Shown here: positions 1 to 8,775 of the stretch, piece after piece | How the letters are laid out: each line of letters starts with the position of its first letter | Position numbering within the stretch: position 1 is the stretch's first letter | Origin: Fenollaria timonensis | GTDB lineage: Bacteria > Bacillota > Clostridia > Tissierellales > Peptoniphilaceae | Assembly (NCBI RefSeq): GCF_001457835.1 | Contig: NZ_LN898230.1 | Span: 513,600-577,599, forward strand | DNA length: 64,000 nt | Direction: 5' to 3' | Translations under genes and position numbers: made by a program | Notes under the pieces: model-generated | Databases searched by the model: none | Told to the model about the DNA's origin: nothing | What the model saw: only the letters and a program-made list of their open reading frames with translations

Positions 1-788
1 AATATTTCTTTGTTTAACTGCGCATTATCTTTTAAGAATTTAAGTCCAATGTCTACTGCATCGGGTGTTTTTCCATGTATTTTTATCAGCTTTTCATATC
101 TTGTTTTTCTTTCTACTAATGTAAGTAGTACTGGATCTGTCTTTTTCTTTTTACCTATAACTGTATCTATTTCCCAGTGGCCGAATTCTTCTCTTGTTTG
201 TATTTTATCTGGTCTTTCTTCTATGGATATGCCAAGCTTTTTCTTGTTTTGTCTTGTTCTTCTTGTGCTATTTTTGTTTTTTCTCTTTACTTTTTCTAGT
301 AGATCTATATTTTTTGTTTTCATTAGTGACTTATTTATCCAGTTGTAGAGGCTTTTTGTTGATGGTATTTCTGATGATGGAAAGAGTCTATTTGCTTTTG
401 CGTATCCAACACATACATCTGGAGACCATTTATCTTTTAACATTTTATTGTCTGCCCATTTAAGAAATTCGACTATATCTATATATTTTGGTCTTCTTCC
501 GCAAGAAGATCTATTGTTTATATATACCTCATAATTAGTTAAGGCAAAGTATTTTTCATCGTAGTAAGTATATGTTTTGTTATTACTTTTTATTATTCTC
601 TTTTGCTTTACTGTGCCTTTCTTTATTGCGTTGTTTATTGTCTGCGGGGCTCTATTTAGCCTTCTTGCTATCTCTCTGTTGCTATGTCCATCTATTTTCC
701 ATGCCTGTATTAATGACATTTCATGTAGTGATAGATGTGAATTTTTCTTGCGTTCTGTAAATTCTATGGTATAATTTATATGAGTCAT
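1..788 (-). CDS. IS30-family transposase (C-terminus outside window)
   Basis: Translating the - strand from an ATG at 788 gives an uninterrupted protein starting MTHINYTIEF. An N-terminal helix-turn-helix is visible (IDGHSNREIARRLNRAPQTI, about residues 31-50), followed further on by the start of the DDE integrase core with the IS30 signature GHWEIDTVIG (about residues 204-213) and ERKTRYEKLIKIHGKT. The first catalytic aspartate is in WEID; the remaining D and E are beyond the window. A good ribosome binding site (GGAGGT on the - strand, about 792-797) sits just ahead of the ATG. A TGG-extended -10 (TATAGT on the - strand, 828-833) lies upstream. Family assignment is secure; whether the element is active cannot be judged from a partial copy. 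Confidence 0.88.
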   Translation of the reverse strand, partial: MTHINYTIEFTERKKNSHLSLHEMSLIQAWKIDGHSNREIARRLNRAPQTINNAIKKGTVKQKRIIKSNNKTYTYYDEKYFALTNYEVYINNRSSCGRRPKYIDIVEFLKWADNKMLKDKWSPDVCVGYAKANRLFPSSEIPSTKSLYNWINKSLMKTKNIDLLEKVKRKNKNSTRRTRQNKKKLGISIEERPDKIQTREEFGHWEIDTVIGKKKKTDPVLLTLVERKTRYEKLIKIHGKTPDAVDIGLKFLKDNAQLNKEI

Positions 789-848
789 GTGTACCTCCGT
801 ATAGTTGTTTTTTTGTTTGTTACTAATACTATACCATATGTACACATG
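786..848. repeat. 9-bp inverted repeat around transposase promoter
   Basis: CATGTGTAC at 786-794 is repeated in inverse as GTACACATG at 840-848. The two arms bracket the -10 region and ribosome binding site of the IS30 transposase, the inner arm covering its start codon. It may be an operator, a translation-limiting hairpin in read-through transcripts, or part of the element's end; the sequence alone does not decide. Confidence 0.5.
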
Positions 849-911
849 ATTTTTTTATTTGGTGGCTAAGTTAATTATACAATCTTCCTTATGAATTTTT
901 ATAAAAAAAGC

Positions 912-940
912 TTGCAATTTTTTAAAAAATGTTGTAATAT
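912..940 (+). promoter_or_regulatory. Promoter of the opp operon
   Basis: TTGCAA at 912-917 and TAATAT at 935-940 are separated by 17 bp, giving a sigma-A-type promoter about 50 bp ahead of oppA. A ribosome binding site (AGGGGGAA, about 980-986) follows before the ATG at 993. Confidence 0.6.
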
Positions 941-992
941 ATATGTAACATATAGCCGTTATTATATGAAAAAAATTTAAGGGGGAATATTA

Positions 993-2948
993 ATGAAACT
1001 TAAAAAGACATTAGTGTTTTTATTAGTACTTTCTATGGTATTATCAGCTTTCGCATTTGCATGCGGTAAGAAGACTGACGAACCAGCAGAAGAACCAGGT
1101 ACTGAAACAGACGCACCAGCTGAAGACGAAAATTCTGAAGATGAAACTCCAGATGACGAAACAGCTGACAAACCAACTGAACCAAGCGGACAATTAATCA
1201 TTGGTTCTACTACTGAAATGAGTGGAGACTTTTCAGGAGTGTGGCAAAACAACGCAACAGATGCTGACGTTAGACGTTTAATCCAAGGTTATGGTACTGT
1301 AGACAAAACTGACGAAGGTGAATACGTAATTGATGATTCTATCGTTAAGAGCTATGAAACTAAAGATAACGAAGACGGATCAAAAACATATACATTCACT
1401 ATAGTAGAAGGACTTAAATATGCTGACGGTAAAGAAATCAATGCTAAAGACTACGTTGCAAGTTACTTGTTATGGGGCTCAAGACTTATTGGACCAGACT
1501 TCTGCGGTGCTAAAAACACTGGTGGTATGGACTTAGTAGGTTATGACGCATTTAGTAAAGGTGAAAAGAAGGAATTTACAGGTGTTCACCTAATTGATGA
1601 TTACACTTTCTCAGCAACTATTAATCCTGAAAAAACACCATATTTCTATGAATTAAACTCTGTATCAGCAGGTCCAGAAGATCTAGAATTTTGGTTAGGT
1701 AAAAAAGTAGACATTAAAGATGACGGCGATGGATGTTACTTTGCAGAAGATATTAATACTGAAGAGTTCAAGAATGCAGTTAAAGCTGCAAGAGACAGAA
1801 AGACTCTTCCTGCAAGCGGTCCATATATGTTAGAAAAATACGACGAAGCACAACAATTAGCAACTATGGTTATCAACCCTAACTTCCAAGGCGATAGAGT
1901 AGGTAGAAAACCATTAATTGAAAAGATTATCTTAAAGAAGATAACTCAAGCAACTCAAATCGACGACTTAAAAACTGGCGGTGTTGACATGATCATGAAC
2001 ATCGGTGATGGTAAGACTATCAACGCTGGTATGGACTTAACAGAAGATGAAGGCTTTGCTTACACTGACTATCCAAGAGCTGGTTATGGTAAGATTGCAT
2101 TTGGTTGCGACGTTGGACCAACTCAATTCCCAGAAGTAAGACAAGCACTTGCTTACTTACTAGACAGAAACGATTTCGCTAAACAATTTACAGGTGGATA
2201 CGGTTCTGTTGTAAACGGACCTTTCGGACCAGCTCAATGGTTCTATATAGAAACACAGAAAGAACTTGACGAAAAGCTTAACTCTTATCCATATGACCCA
2301 GCTAAGGCTGTTGAATTACTAGAAAAAGTTGGTTTTACTCTAAACGAATCAGGCGCTGAATACAAAGAAGGCGACGGAATCAGATATAAGAAGATGGATG
2401 ACGGTAAGTTAATGCCACTTGAAATCAAATGGGCATCTACTGAAAACAACGACGTATCTGACTTACTAGTAGTTAAACTAGCTGAAAACCCTGACCTTGT
2501 AAAAGCAGGAATAAAGATTCAAAGAGACGCGATGAGTTTTGACGAATTACTAAACTGGTTATACAGAGACAAAGCACAAGATGCTAAATATGGAGTTCCA
2601 ACATATAACATGTTTAACCTAGCTACAGGATTTACTCCATACTATGATGAACAATACACTTATTCAACTAAGAAGGAGTTCCTTGATATGGGTTACAACA
2701 CTAACTATATAATTGATGCAGACCTAGAAAAAGCTGCTCAAGACATGGTTAAGTGTACTCCAGAAGATAGAGAAATCTTCAAAGAAAACTTTGTTAAGTT
2801 TGCTTCAAGATGGAATGAATTACTTCCAGACCTACCACTATACTCTAACCAATATCATGACTTCTACAATTCAAAAGTTAAGAATTGGGAAACTTCAGAA
2901 ATTAAGGGCTTAACATCTACAATACTAGATGCTTGGGTAACAGAATAG
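993..2948 (+). CDS. oppA: Oligopeptide ABC transporter substrate-binding lipoprotein OppA
   Basis: Extracytoplasmic peptide receptor that delivers peptides to the membrane permease. The N-terminus is a lipoprotein signal peptide with the modifiable cysteine at residue 24 (AFAFAC), followed by a strongly acidic, Thr/Pro/Glu-rich linker (about residues 27-65) that would hold the receptor off the membrane. The rest matches the SBP_bac_5 family, with typical elements such as YTFTIVEGLKYADGKEINAKD and, later, PEVRQALAYLLDRNDFAK. At 651 residues it is about 100 longer than ordinary OppA. It is first in an operon with oppBCDF, and a hairpin after its stop probably helps make it more abundant than the membrane subunits. 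Substrate size cannot be told from sequence. Confidence 0.92.
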   Translation: MKLKKTLVFLLVLSMVLSAFAFACGKKTDEPAEEPGTETDAPAEDENSEDETPDDETADKPTEPSGQLIIGSTTEMSGDFSGVWQNNATDADVRRLIQGYGTVDKTDEGEYVIDDSIVKSYETKDNEDGSKTYTFTIVEGLKYADGKEINAKDYVASYLLWGSRLIGPDFCGAKNTGGMDLVGYDAFSKGEKKEFTGVHLIDDYTFSATINPEKTPYFYELNSVSAGPEDLEFWLGKKVDIKDDGDGCYFAEDINTEEFKNAVKAARDRKTLPASGPYMLEKYDEAQQLATMVINPNFQGDRVGRKPLIEKIILKKITQATQIDDLKTGGVDMIMNIGDGKTINAGMDLTEDEGFAYTDYPRAGYGKIAFGCDVGPTQFPEVRQALAYLLDRNDFAKQFTGGYGSVVNGPFGPAQWFYIETQKELDEKLNSYPYDPAKAVELLEKVGFTLNESGAEYKEGDGIRYKKMDDGKLMPLEIKWASTENNDVSDLLVVKLAENPDLVKAGIKIQRDAMSFDELLNWLYRDKAQDAKYGVPTYNMFNLATGFTPYYDEQYTYSTKKEFLDMGYNTNYIIDADLEKAAQDMVKCTPEDREIFKENFVKFASRWNELLPDLPLYSNQYHDFYNSKVKNWETSEIKGLTSTILDAWVTE

Positions 2949-2979
2949 TAAAGATTAAAATTTAAAAAAACATTTTGTG

Positions 2980-3003
2980 GAAGGCAATAGAAATATTGCC
3001 TTC
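2980..3003 (+). other. Intercistronic stem-loop between oppA and oppB
   Basis: GAAGGCAAT (2980-2988) and ATTGCCTTC (2995-3003) form a perfect 9-bp stem with a 6-nt loop, extendable by a G-U and an A-U pair. No T-run follows, so it is not a classic terminator. Such hairpins behind binding-protein genes commonly act as mRNA-stabilising or partial termination elements that keep the receptor in excess over the permease; that role is inferred. Confidence 0.6.
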
Positions 3004-3031
3004 TATAAAAATACAGATAAGGTGGATGATG

Positions 3032-4018
3032 ATGGGAAAATACGTTATAAAAAGAATACTTTACATGGTATTCGTATTTTTTGTTATGTCTATTTTACTT
3101 TTCTTCTTATATAACATGATACCTTCAGACCCGGCAAGAGCTGAGCTTGAACCAATGAAGGCACAATTAAAAGTAGAAGAGTACAATAAGAGATATCAAG
3201 ATTTAAGAAAGCAATACGGTCTTGACGATCCTATGATAGTTAGATATGGAAAGTGGCTTGGTAGATTATTACAAGGCGACTTAGGTGACTCAAGAGTTTA
3301 TAAAGATAAGGTTGTTAACGTTGTACAAGAACCTTTAAAACTTACTATATTTATTAACATTTTTGCAATAATTATAGGTCTTGGCATAACTATACCACTT
3401 GGTATAGCATGTGCGGTTAAAAAGAATTCAGTTTTCGACCAAGTAACTCAGGTGTTAACTGTTATAGGTTATTCTATACCAGTATTTATTACAGCACTAT
3501 TGTTTATTTACATCTTTAGTGTTAAGTTACAATGGTTCCCTGTAAGTGGTATGAGAACTGCAGGAAAGAATTATACAGGTATTAAAGATACACTTGACAT
3601 CTTTAAGCATATTGCACTTCCTCTTATAATCATGACTGTAGGCTCACTAGGCGGTATGACAAGGTATGTCAGAGCTGCAATGGATGACGCTTTAAGCATG
3701 GACTATATTAAGACTGCAAGAGCAAAGGGCTTAAAGGAAAAGACTGTAATCTATTCACATGCATGGAGAAATGCTTTATTACCAGTAGTTACACTTATTG
3801 TTGGTTGGTTTATGAGTATATTCTCAGGATCACTAATTATTGAATCAATGTTTAATTTAAATGGTATGGGTAAGTTCTACATAGACGCTTTAAATAAAAA
3901 GGACTATGACTTAGCACTTGCTATTCAATTGTTCTATATTATAATAACTCTATTAGGCAACTTAGTTACTGACTTGACATATGGCTTAGTTGACCCTAGA
4001 GTTAGAGTAGAAAATTAG
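3032..4018 (+). CDS. oppB: Oligopeptide ABC transporter permease OppB
   Basis: First membrane-spanning subunit of the peptide importer. It begins MGKYVIKRILYMVFVFFVMS and has the OppB/DppB layout: one N-terminal membrane helix, a long extracellular loop containing the family motif YGLDDPMIVRYGKWLGRLLQ, then five further helices with the EAA loop ARAKGLKEKTVIYSHAWRNA that docks on the ATPases. The reading frame is open further upstream (2975), but three ATGs in a row at 3026, 3029 and 3032 follow AAGGTGG (3019-3025), and 3032 has the best spacing, giving 328 residues, normal for the family. It lies 9 bp ahead of oppC. Confidence 0.92.
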   Translation: MGKYVIKRILYMVFVFFVMSILLFFLYNMIPSDPARAELEPMKAQLKVEEYNKRYQDLRKQYGLDDPMIVRYGKWLGRLLQGDLGDSRVYKDKVVNVVQEPLKLTIFINIFAIIIGLGITIPLGIACAVKKNSVFDQVTQVLTVIGYSIPVFITALLFIYIFSVKLQWFPVSGMRTAGKNYTGIKDTLDIFKHIALPLIIMTVGSLGGMTRYVRAAMDDALSMDYIKTARAKGLKEKTVIYSHAWRNALLPVVTLIVGWFMSIFSGSLIIESMFNLNGMGKFYIDALNKKDYDLALAIQLFYIIITLLGNLVTDLTYGLVDPRVRVEN

Positions 4019-4027
4019 GAGGTTAAA

Positions 4028-5866
4028 ATGGAAAAAGACACAAAAGAACTAAAAGATAAAAATCAACTTCCTCCTAAAAAAGGCTTAGGACTATTTAGAA
4101 AAAAAGATAAAAAGAAAGATGTTATGATTGAGGATGATATTCAAACTCCTTTTAGAACCATACTAAATGTATTCATTTCAAATAAAGTTGCAATGACTGC
4201 ATTTTTCATCTTCTTAGGTATATTCTTATTAGTTTTAATAGGACCACTTTTCAATCCTTTAGATTTATCATATGTTGAAACAACACAAGCAAACATTGCT
4301 CCAGGTTTTGATATACTTCCACTTCCAGATGGACTTAAGAATGTCAAAGCTTTAAGCGTAGGCTCTACATTTAGTGCTGCAGTTGATGACAATGGTAAGA
4401 TTTTTGTTTGGGGTAAAACTAATATCTCTAAAAAAGTAGATATTAGAAAAATACCTAAGGAAGTTAAAAAAGAAGGAAAGAATATCGTTAAATTAGCTTG
4501 TGGTACTGACCACGTAATTGCACTTACTGAGGACGGTAAAGTACTTGGTTGGGGTAATAACAGACTTCAACAAGCTAAAGCTCCAGCAGAATTAATGGGC
4601 ACTAAGATTGTTGACATAGCAGCATCTGACCAAGTATCTTATGCTATAGATGAAGATGGAGACACATATGCTTGGGGTAATATGGGTGTTAATGACTACA
4701 AAGAAGGTCATGAATATCAAGGGAACATCGCTAAGATAGCTCCTAACCCTAACACAGCTTGTGCTATTACTAAAGATGGTAAAGTTGTTCACTTAGGTGC
4801 TCAAGAATCAGGTCTTTCAAAAATACCTGAAATAGATGAAAAAGTTGTTGACCTTGCATCTTCATACAATACATTCGTTGCTGTTGGAGAATCAGGCAAA
4901 ATTTATATGTGGGGTAACCCAACTACTACTGGTGAGTGGGAAGTTCCTGAAAATATTGATGGTAATGTAAAGAATATTTATGGACAAAGATATTCATACC
5001 TTGCTAAGTTAAAAGATGATACTATTCAAGAATGGGGATCAAACTCATTAGGACAATTAGATGTTCCAGCTGATTTAAGAGGCAAAAAAGTAGATGAAAT
5101 ATACACAGGCTTCTATCAAACACATATTAAGGATCAATCAGGCAAGATGCACAGCTACGGTCATAAAGGTTACCTACTAGGTACTGACGACCTAGGTAGA
5201 GACATCTGGAACAGAATTCTTAACGGTGGTAGAAAATCTATGACTATAGGTGCTATCGCAGTTATTATTTCAACTATCATCGGCGTAATCGTTGGTGGTA
5301 TTTCAGGCTTCGTTGGTGGCTGGGTTGATAACGTTCTACAAAGGGTTGCTGAAATGATAGGCTCACTACCATTCCTACCATTTGCGATGATACTATCAGC
5401 ACTTGTTGGCCAAACAATGACTGCCGACCAAAAGATCTTTATGATCATGATTATACTTGGTTTACTATCTTGGACAGGACTTCAAAGACTTGTTCGTGCA
5501 CAAGTACTTTCAATTAGAGAGCAAGAATACGTTGTTGCTGCTAGATCACTTGGTATAAAAGAAAAGAACATTATATTTAAACATATATTGCCAAACACTA
5601 TATCTATAATTATAGTTAATGCTACACTATCATTTGCATCAAGTATGCTTACTGAAGCATCACTTTCATTCCTAGGCTTTGGTGTTCCAGCACCATATCC
5701 AACTTGGGGTAATATGCTTAACGGTGCTAACAACTCTATTATTATTCAAAGATACTGGTGGAGATGGGTATTCCCTTCTATCATACTAGGTGTTTGCGTA
5801 ATTTGTATTAACTTAATAGGTGATGGCTTAAGAGACGCTATCGACCCTAGATCAGCTGAAAGATAG
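4028..5866 (+). CDS. oppC: OppC permease with inserted seven-repeat RCC1-like propeller
   Basis: Second membrane subunit of the peptide importer, twice the usual size (612 versus about 300 residues). A cytoplasmic Lys-rich tail leads to transmembrane helix 1 (about 54-75). The family motif GTDDLGRD, normally soon after helix 1, appears only at 385-392, followed by the usual helices and EAA loop (AARSLGIKEKNIIFKHILPN). Between them, about residues 103-380, lie seven repeats of the pattern 'hydrophobic-x-[AG]...G.[IV]...WG', ending at residues 129, 176, 217, 257, 296, 337 and 378 (spacing 47, 41, 40, 39, 41, 41). That is the repeat length and number of an RCC1-type seven-bladed beta-propeller. 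By OppC topology the propeller faces outside the cell. Permease identity is certain; the propeller call rests on repeat pattern; its role is unknown. Confidence 0.9.
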   Translation: MEKDTKELKDKNQLPPKKGLGLFRKKDKKKDVMIEDDIQTPFRTILNVFISNKVAMTAFFIFLGIFLLVLIGPLFNPLDLSYVETTQANIAPGFDILPLPDGLKNVKALSVGSTFSAAVDDNGKIFVWGKTNISKKVDIRKIPKEVKKEGKNIVKLACGTDHVIALTEDGKVLGWGNNRLQQAKAPAELMGTKIVDIAASDQVSYAIDEDGDTYAWGNMGVNDYKEGHEYQGNIAKIAPNPNTACAITKDGKVVHLGAQESGLSKIPEIDEKVVDLASSYNTFVAVGESGKIYMWGNPTTTGEWEVPENIDGNVKNIYGQRYSYLAKLKDDTIQEWGSNSLGQLDVPADLRGKKVDEIYTGFYQTHIKDQSGKMHSYGHKGYLLGTDDLGRDIWNRILNGGRKSMTIGAIAVIISTIIGVIVGGISGFVGGWVDNVLQRVAEMIGSLPFLPFAMILSALVGQTMTADQKIFMIMIILGLLSWTGLQRLVRAQVLSIREQEYVVAARSLGIKEKNIIFKHILPNTISIIIVNATLSFASSMLTEASLSFLGFGVPAPYPTWGNMLNGANNSIIIQRYWWRWVFPSIILGVCVICINLIGDGLRDAIDPRSAER

Positions 5867-5878
5867 GAGGTAAGATTA

Positions 5879-6874
5879 ATGGCATTATTAGAAATAAAAG
5901 ACTTGCATACCTTTTTTACAACAAAAAAGGGAATAATCAAAGCTGTTAATGGCGTTTCCTATTCAGTAGAACAAGGTAAAACATTAGGAGTAGTAGGAGA
6001 AAGTGGTAGTGGTAAGAGTGTTTCTGCCATGAGTATCATTAAACTACTTGATGGTAATGGATATATTGACAGTGGTGAAATTTGGTTTAACGGAGAAAAT
6101 ATTACTGATATACCTAAGAACAAGATGGGTCATATCAGAGGTAATGATGTTTCTGTTATATTCCAAGAGCCAATGACTTCACTTAACCCAGTATTTACTG
6201 TTGAAAAACAAGTTAGTGAACCGTTTATTATTCACCAAGGTATGGATAAGAAACAAGCAGCTGAAAAAGTTGTTGAAATGCTTAGCATGGTTAAGATACC
6301 TAATCCAGAAACTGTTGCTAAACAATATCCTCACCAATTATCAGGCGGTATGAGACAAAGAGTTATGATTGCCATGGCACTTGCTTGTGTTCCTAAGCTT
6401 CTTATAGCTGACGAACCAACAACTGCTCTTGACGTTACTATTCAAGCTCAAATACTAAGACTGATGAATGACTTAAAGAAGAGAATTGGTACTTCTATAC
6501 TATTTATCACTCATGACCTTGGCGTTATTAACCAAATGGCTGACGACGTTGCTGTTATGTATTGTGGACAAGTAGTTGAAAAGGCACCAAGAGAAACAAT
6601 TTTCGAAGGAAAGAGCATTTACATGCATCCATATACTGAAGGACTTATGGTATCTATACCTAGATTGGATACTCCTCAAGGAACAAAGCTTGATGCTATA
6701 CCTGGTTCAGTACCGCATCCACTAAACTTACCTAAGGGCTGTAAATTTGCTCCTAGATGTAAGTATAGAACTGAAAAGTGTGACAACTATCAACCAGATT
6801 TAGTTAAGGTAGACGAAAATCATGAAGTAAGATGTTTCTATCCTGAAAAGGGGGTAAGATCCAATGGAAAATAG
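5879..6874 (+). CDS. oppD: Oligopeptide ABC transporter ATPase OppD
   Basis: First of two cytoplasmic ATPases powering the importer. Walker A is GESGSGKS (residues 40-47), Q-loop [11 protein letters not shown] (about 94-104), signature LSGGMRQR (154-161) and Walker B LLIADEP (174-180). The C-terminus has the oligopeptide/dipeptide transporter extension, with a four-cysteine pattern ([14 protein letters not shown]) typical of OppD/DppD proteins and often binding an Fe-S cluster. 331 residues is normal. A clean AGGAGG site precedes the ATG, and the end overlaps oppF by 11 bp, so the two ATPases are translationally coupled. Confidence 0.95.
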   Translation: MALLEIKDLHTFFTTKKGIIKAVNGVSYSVEQGKTLGVVGESGSGKSVSAMSIIKLLDGNGYIDSGEIWFNGENITDIPKNKMGHIRGNDVSVIFQEPMTSLNPVFTVEKQVSEPFIIHQGMDKKQAAEKVVEMLSMVKIPNPETVAKQYPHQLSGGMRQRVMIAMALACVPKLLIADEPTTALDVTIQAQILRLMNDLKKRIGTSILFITHDLGVINQMADDVAVMYCGQVVEKAPRETIFEGKSIYMHPYTEGLMVSIPRLDTPQGTKLDAIPGSVPHPLNLPKGCKFAPRCKYRTEKCDNYQPDLVKVDENHEVRCFYPEKGVRSNGK

Positions 6875-8282
6875 AGAATTATTATTTAGAATACAAAACC
6901 TTAAACAATACTTCCCAGTACAAAAAGTAGGTAAGGAAGTTCAATATGTTAAAGCTAATGATGATATCTCTTTGGATATTTACAAAGGCGAAACTATTGG
7001 TCTAGTAGGTGAATCTGGTTGCGGTAAATCTACTTTTGGTAGAACTTTACTACAATTATACAAACAAACTGATGGTAGAACTATTTACTACGGAAGAACA
7101 AGATGGGAAGTTAACCCTAAATACGTTTATAAGCTTATAAATGGTTTTGCTAGTCACAAGAATAAGATTAAAGAGCTTGAAGCTGAACTTGAAAAGGAAA
7201 AAGCTGCTTATGATTCACTTCCAGATGGCAAGGAAAAGGGAGAGGCTCTTAACAAGCTTAGAGATACTGAAAAGAAACATAGACTTTTATATCAAGACCT
7301 TGCACAAATAGCAGGTGCTTTGATATATCATGATAATGAAAGTGAAGTTAAATCTTTATTATTAAAGGAACAAGAACTTAACGCTAAGATATTTGCAGCA
7401 AAGAAAGATGGCAAAGAAGACTCTTCAGCAGAAAGCGCTTTAAAAGATGTTGAAGCAAAGCTTGATGCGCTTAGAGAAGACGTTAAGGGCAATCCTGATT
7501 ATGAAAAAGCAGAAAGCTATAGAGACGCTGGTATAAACCTAGCTGAACTTGAATATGAAGAAATGAGACACTTGAGAAAAGATATGCAACTTATCTTCCA
7601 AGACCCATACTCATCACTTAACCCTCGTATGACTGTAGGTCAAATCATATCTGAAGGTTTAGTAGCTCACGATATCTACAAACAAAAAGATAAGGCTCTA
7701 CAAGATTACGTTGTAAAAGTTATGCAAGACTGCGGTCTAGCTCATTACTTTATACACAGATACCCTCACCAATTCTCTGGCGGTCAAAGACAAAGAATTG
7801 GTATCGCAAGAAGTGTTGCTTTAAAGCCTGACTTCATTGTTTGCGACGAAGCGGTATCAGCTCTAGACGTTTCTATTCAATCACAAATTATAAACCTATT
7901 GATTGACTTAAAAGAAAAAGAACACTTAACTTATCTATTCATTTCACATGACTTGTCAGTTATTAAATATATATCTGATAAGGTTGGTGTAATGTATTTA
8001 GGAAATATAGTTGAGTTTGCTGACTCTAAGGAGTTGTATGCTAGACCAGTGCATCCATATACAGAAGCACTTCTAGGCGCAATACCAACTACAGATTCTA
8101 AGAAAGAAATTCAAATTCTAGAAGGGGATATTCCAAGTCCTATCAATCCACCTAAGGGCTGTAAATTCCACACTAGATGTAAGTACGCTACTGAAGAATG
8201 TAGAACAATAGTTCCAGTATTTGAAGAAGTAAGACCTGGACACTTTGTCGCATGTCATCACAAGCTTAACTTGGATAAGTAA
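6864..8282 (+). CDS. oppF: Oligopeptide ABC transporter ATPase OppF with helical insert
   Basis: Second ATPase of the importer. Walker A GESGCGKST (49-57), Q-loop IFQDPYSSLNPR (244-255), signature FSGGQRQR (304-311), Walker B FIVCDEAVSALD (324-335) and the C-terminal cysteine extension (CKFHTRCKYATEEC) are all present. It is 472 residues against about 320 for ordinary OppF. The excess is a block of roughly 150 residues (about 80-230) between Walker A and the Q-loop, rich in Glu, Lys, Ala and Leu with long runs such as KELEAELEKEKAAYDSL, predicted here as helical or coiled coil. The insertion replaces the short beta-strand loop normally found there, and all catalytic motifs remain intact. Confidence 0.93.
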   Translation: MENRELLFRIQNLKQYFPVQKVGKEVQYVKANDDISLDIYKGETIGLVGESGCGKSTFGRTLLQLYKQTDGRTIYYGRTRWEVNPKYVYKLINGFASHKNKIKELEAELEKEKAAYDSLPDGKEKGEALNKLRDTEKKHRLLYQDLAQIAGALIYHDNESEVKSLLLKEQELNAKIFAAKKDGKEDSSAESALKDVEAKLDALREDVKGNPDYEKAESYRDAGINLAELEYEEMRHLRKDMQLIFQDPYSSLNPRMTVGQIISEGLVAHDIYKQKDKALQDYVVKVMQDCGLAHYFIHRYPHQFSGGQRQRIGIARSVALKPDFIVCDEAVSALDVSIQSQIINLLIDLKEKEHLTYLFISHDLSVIKYISDKVGVMYLGNIVEFADSKELYARPVHPYTEALLGAIPTTDSKKEIQILEGDIPSPINPPKGCKFHTRCKYATEECRTIVPVFEEVRPGHFVACHHKLNLDK

Positions 8283-8488
8283 TGTTTTTTCAAAAGAAAA
8301 TAGATCGCGCGTTTGAACACCTTAAGAAGACCTCAGGTAAGTATGATGAAAAAGGTAATTTAATTAATAAAGACCAAGAAGATACTGAAAAAGGTGACTT
8401 CGCTGCTATGTTTTTAGCAGCAGCAAAGGTATTCGGCCCGATATTTATAGTTTTGATTATAATTTTAATATTAACTAGACCAAGATAA
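8282..8488 (+). CDS. Small single-pass membrane protein, end of opp operon
   Basis: A 68-residue protein whose ATG overlaps the TAA of oppF (TAATG), so it is probably translated by coupling. The N-terminal 45 residues are charged (MFFQKKIDRAFEHLKKTSGK, then an Asp/Glu/Lys-rich part), and a single hydrophobic helix occupies about residues 44-65 (FLAAAKVFGPIFIVLIIILI), ending in a positively charged TRPR. No family is recognised. The layout is typical of a small inner-membrane accessory subunit. Its place inside the operon, right before the terminator, suggests a link with the peptide importer, which is inference. Confidence 0.7.
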   Translation: MFFQKKIDRAFEHLKKTSGKYDEKGNLINKDQEDTEKGDFAAMFLAAAKVFGPIFIVLIIILILTRPR

Positions 8489-8491
8489 AGG

Positions 8492-8524
8492 ATAAAGCTA
8501 CGAGCAATCGTAGCTTTATTTTTG
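8492..8524 (+). terminator. Rho-independent terminator of opp operon
   Basis: ATAAAGCTACGA (8492-8503) and TCGTAGCTTTAT (8508-8519) make a perfect 12-bp stem around a GCAA tetraloop, followed by TTTTTG. It lies 4 bp after the stop of the small membrane protein and closes the operon. Confidence 0.9.
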
Positions 8525-8656
8525 TCTATAATAGATGAGTATGTAAAATGAATGGTCAATAACGATTAATCAGTGCTGAGTGGGGTTAAGGAGTGTTGGA
8601 TAGGTAGAAATAAATAATAAAGAATAAGTTATGAAAATTGTGTATTGAATAATGAG

Positions 8657-8689
8657 TAATTAGTAATTAGTAATTAGTAATTAGTAATG
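8657..8689. repeat. Tandem heptamer TAATTAG, four copies
   Basis: Four perfect copies of TAATTAG (8657-8684) followed by TAATG. Similar loose units continue on both sides. The period of 7 is not a multiple of 3 and the array lies outside any gene. Confidence 0.85.
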
Positions 8690-8775
8690 TAAATTACAAT
8701 TAGAAGTGAAAATTAAAATAGAATTGAATAATGAATAGTGAATAGTGAAAAATGAACAATGAGCAATAAACAATG

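Larger units (their letters stand above)
1..848 (-). mobile_element. IS30-family insertion sequence, partial
   Basis: The window opens inside an insertion sequence whose transposase reads leftward and leaves the window before its stop codon. The reading frame is open through all 262 visible codons, so the copy looks intact as far as it can be seen. The right end of the element must lie between the transposase promoter (about 848) and the oppA promoter at 912; the terminal inverted repeat cannot be fixed because the other end is outside the window. Insertion directly upstream of oppA means the element ends within about 60 bp of the transporter promoter. Confidence 0.7.

Noticed and set aside
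10-774. Several open frames on the + strand (112, 89, 62 and 65 codons)
   Set aside because: They are shadows of the - strand IS30 transposase, lack ribosome binding sites and encode Phe/Leu/Ser-rich nonsense.
2975-3031. Longer OppB N-terminus from the upstream frame start
   Set aside because: The stretch includes an intercistronic hairpin and has no RBS; AAGGTGG precedes the ATG cluster ending at 3032.
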